DNA of 64,000 bases from assembly GCF_003258355.1 (NCBI RefSeq), contig NZ_QKPO01000021.1, positions 1-64,000 of the forward strand, in the 5' to 3' direction. The notes below the pieces were generated by a model. The model was not told where the DNA came from, did not search any database, and saw only the letters and a list, made by a program, of their open reading frames with translations. Shown here one piece after another: positions 62,229-64,000 of this stretch. A program made the translations under genes and the position numbers. Numbering within the stretch: position 1 is the stretch's first letter; every line of letters begins with the position of its first letter. This stretch comes from Confluentibacter sediminis. GTDB taxonomy: Bacteria; Bacteroidota; Bacteroidia; Flavobacteriales; Flavobacteriaceae.

Positions 62229-64000
62229 ATGGCTAAAATTAAACATAACAACTTTTTGGATACCGTACATGATGTTTTTACAGATGCCATCCAAGAAGGC
62301 GTCTTACACCTCTATGCGGAAGATACCGAATTTTCAGGACGAACCATTCGTGTCGATAATAAAGCCCTTTACCACTTCGGAACGACAGGCTATTTGGGAT
62401 TGGAACAAGACCACCGATTGAAATCTGCCGCCATTCAAGCCATTCAAAAGTATGGAACCCAATTTCCTTTATCTAAATCTTACATATCAAACCCCTTATA
62501 TAGAACTTTAGAAGAACGGATCACTCAAATGTATAAAACGCCCATTATCATTACTAAAAACAGTACGCTGGGTCACCTGGGAGTCATTCCTAGTGCTGTT
62601 AGGGACCAAGATGCCATCATTCTAGATCATCAGGTGCATTGGAGCGTCCAGAGTGCTGCTAAAGTTTTGAAAAATAGAAGCGTCCCAGTGGATATGATCC
62701 GGCATAATGACCTAAACATGCTTGAGGATAAAATAAAAACTTTGTCCCAAAAAAATGAGGCCATCTGGTACATGATGGACGGCATCTATTCCATGTATGG
62801 GGATAGCGCACCTCTTCAGGATTTACAAGTTCTGTGTTCAAAATATCCTCAGTTGCACCTTTACATCGATGATGTCCATGGCATGAGTTGGATCGGGAAA
62901 CATGGCACGGGGTATGCCCTCCATGAATTGGGTGAACTAACGGACAATATCTTACTGTTCGGTACCTTGAGCAAAACCTTTGGGGCTAGTGGAGCTGTTT
63001 TGGTATGTGCCAATAAGAAGAAATACCAGACCATCAAAACCTTTGGAGGTCCCCTAACATTTTCAGCCCAGCTGGAACCCGCATCGGTAGCAGCGGCTAT
63101 TGCTTCGGCGGATATACACCTGTCACCTGAAATCTATAATCTCCAAGCCGACCTAAGGGAACGTATAGACCATTTCAAAACCCTCCTAAAGGCGACCGAT
63201 TTACCGCTTATTGACACCAATAATTCTCCCGTGTTCTTCATCGGTACGGGGATGCCTCAAACAGGCTATAATTTTGTGAATCGACTCATGAAGGAAGGCT
63301 TTTATGTGAACCTAGGCCTGTTTCCGGCTGTTCCTGTTAAAAATACAGGGGTTCGAATCACGATCTCCAGACATAACCAAAAACAGGACATGACGGATTT
63401 GGTGGCTGCGATGGCTTACCATTACCCAAAATCTTTAGAAGAGACTCAGACCACGCAGCAACGGGTGTGCCAGGCCTTTAAATTAAAAGTGCCTTCTCAT
63501 ATGGAATACACTAAACCACCTGAGAAGCTGCGGGTACAATTAGAAACAACCATCTTAAATATAGATACATCCTTGTGGGATGCACAGGTTGGTAAACATG
63601 GGGTGTGCGACTGGGAAGGACTTAAATTCTTGGAAGAAACTTTCTCTGGTCATGCCTTAAGGGAGCATAACTGGAGATTTTGGTATGTGATGATTTATGA
63701 CCAGGACCAAAACCCCATCTTATCAACGGTCTTTACTCTGGCACTGTGGAAGGATGATATGCTTGCCCATGAAAAGGCTTCTCAAACTTTGGAACGGCAA
63801 CGCTTAGACAATCCCTATTATATGACGTCTAACGTGCTGAGTATGGGCACGCTTTTTACCGAAGGAACCCACCTGTACGTAGACTCCGTGCATCCCCTAA
63901 AACAACAGGCTATGCAATTGCTGATGCAAACCGTGGAAACCCTGGAACGCGAGACTCAAGCCAAAATGGTCGTTCTCAGGGATTTTCCAAGAACCACCGA
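62229..64000 (+). CDS. Alpha-oxoamine synthase-GNAT fusion, truncated by window end
   Basis: I translated the frame from ATG 62229 and it stays open to the last base (590 codons, no stop), so the gene continues outside the window. Residues about 1-395 are a fold-type-I alpha-oxoamine synthase (KBL/AONS/serine-palmitoyltransferase group): FGTTGYLGLE, the aspartate in YIDDVHGMSWIGKHGTGY, and Schiff-base Lys249 in GTLSKTFGASGAV. From about 415 onward a second domain resembles GNAT acyltransferases, ending VVLRDFPRTT at the edge. It could condense acyl-CoA or acyl-ACP with an amino acid, then N-acylate it. Base composition is richer in G and C than in its neighbours. Confidence 0.75.
   Translation, partial: MAKIKHNNFLDTVHDVFTDAIQEGVLHLYAEDTEFSGRTIRVDNKALYHFGTTGYLGLEQDHRLKSAAIQAIQKYGTQFPLSKSYISNPLYRTLEERITQMYKTPIIITKNSTLGHLGVIPSAVRDQDAIILDHQVHWSVQSAAKVLKNRSVPVDMIRHNDLNMLEDKIKTLSQKNEAIWYMMDGIYSMYGDSAPLQDLQVLCSKYPQLHLYIDDVHGMSWIGKHGTGYALHELGELTDNILLFGTLSKTFGASGAVLVCANKKKYQTIKTFGGPLTFSAQLEPASVAAAIASADIHLSPEIYNLQADLRERIDHFKTLLKATDLPLIDTNNSPVFFIGTGMPQTGYNFVNRLMKEGFYVNLGLFPAVPVKNTGVRITISRHNQKQDMTDLVAAMAYHYPKSLEETQTTQQRVCQAFKLKVPSHMEYTKPPEKLRVQLETTILNIDTSLWDAQVGKHGVCDWEGLKFLEETFSGHALREHNWRFWYVMIYDQDQNPILSTVFTLALWKDDMLAHEKASQTLERQRLDNPYYMTSNVLSMGTLFTEGTHLYVDSVHPLKQQAMQLLMQTVETLERETQAKMVVLRDFPRTT

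Overview
The window looks like a chromosomal segment of a marine-type Bacteroidetes, most likely a member of the Flavobacteriaceae. The DNA is AT-rich, several genes are preceded by the Bacteroidetes -7 box TAnnTTTG, there are two SusC/SusD pairs, many short lipoproteins, a long-form GAPDH and lineage-typical small families (DUF983, a DUF6520-like peptide, MauE-like proteins, a small STAS-like family). No rRNA, tRNA, CRISPR array, transposase or integrase was seen.

Left end (1-7.9 kb): an accessory region of unrelated, mostly plus-strand genes separated by long imperfect inverted repeats. Two of these spacers (about 482-740 and 1431-1690) are near-identical copies of one ~250-bp element that carries a terminator. 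The cargo includes a DinB-like protein, a CPBP membrane protease, a serine hydrolase, an SDR, a divergent HxlR regulator/quinone-oxidoreductase pair and a methyltransferase. This looks like a cassette-type array, although no integrase is in view.

Middle (8-37 kb): ordinary flavobacterial chromosome. It holds a GH10 xylanase, a GNAT-nitrilase fusion with an AraC regulator, fumarylacetoacetase, GlyA, a CE1/PHB-depolymerase-like esterase, a TlpA-type lipoprotein, an XRE-signal-anchor-WG-repeat protein, a thioesterase, galactokinase, an exonuclease/DUF294 pair, an ABC exporter, a decayed DinB gene, a Bcr/CflA efflux pump, a Crp/Fnr regulator, YceI, a zinc metallopeptidase and a helicase N-domain protein.

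Right part (37-64 kb): an orphan SusC/SusD pair; an Lrp regulator divergent from the two-step threonine-to-glycine pathway (threonine dehydrogenase and Kbl); a 1.46-kb gene-free gap; a DsbD-N-like domain lacking the usual cysteines; a class-V PLP enzyme; GAPDH; an XRE regulator; a strongly structured 0.83-kb leader; and a SusC-SusD-TlpA operon. Convergent to this operon is a minus-strand region holding a secreted two-cysteine peptide, a MauE-like membrane protein, a PAS-AraC regulator and a STAS-like protein. The STAS-like/PAS-AraC/MauE unit is present twice in tandem, and the second MauE copy ends at its conserved cysteine motif. The window ends inside a large fusion of an alpha-oxoamine synthase with a GNAT-like domain, which is open to the edge. 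The 51-64 kb block, with TonB import, thiol chemistry, a cysteine-bearing secreted peptide, duplicated sensors and an acyl-CoA/PLP condensing enzyme, is the best candidate for an undescribed system.
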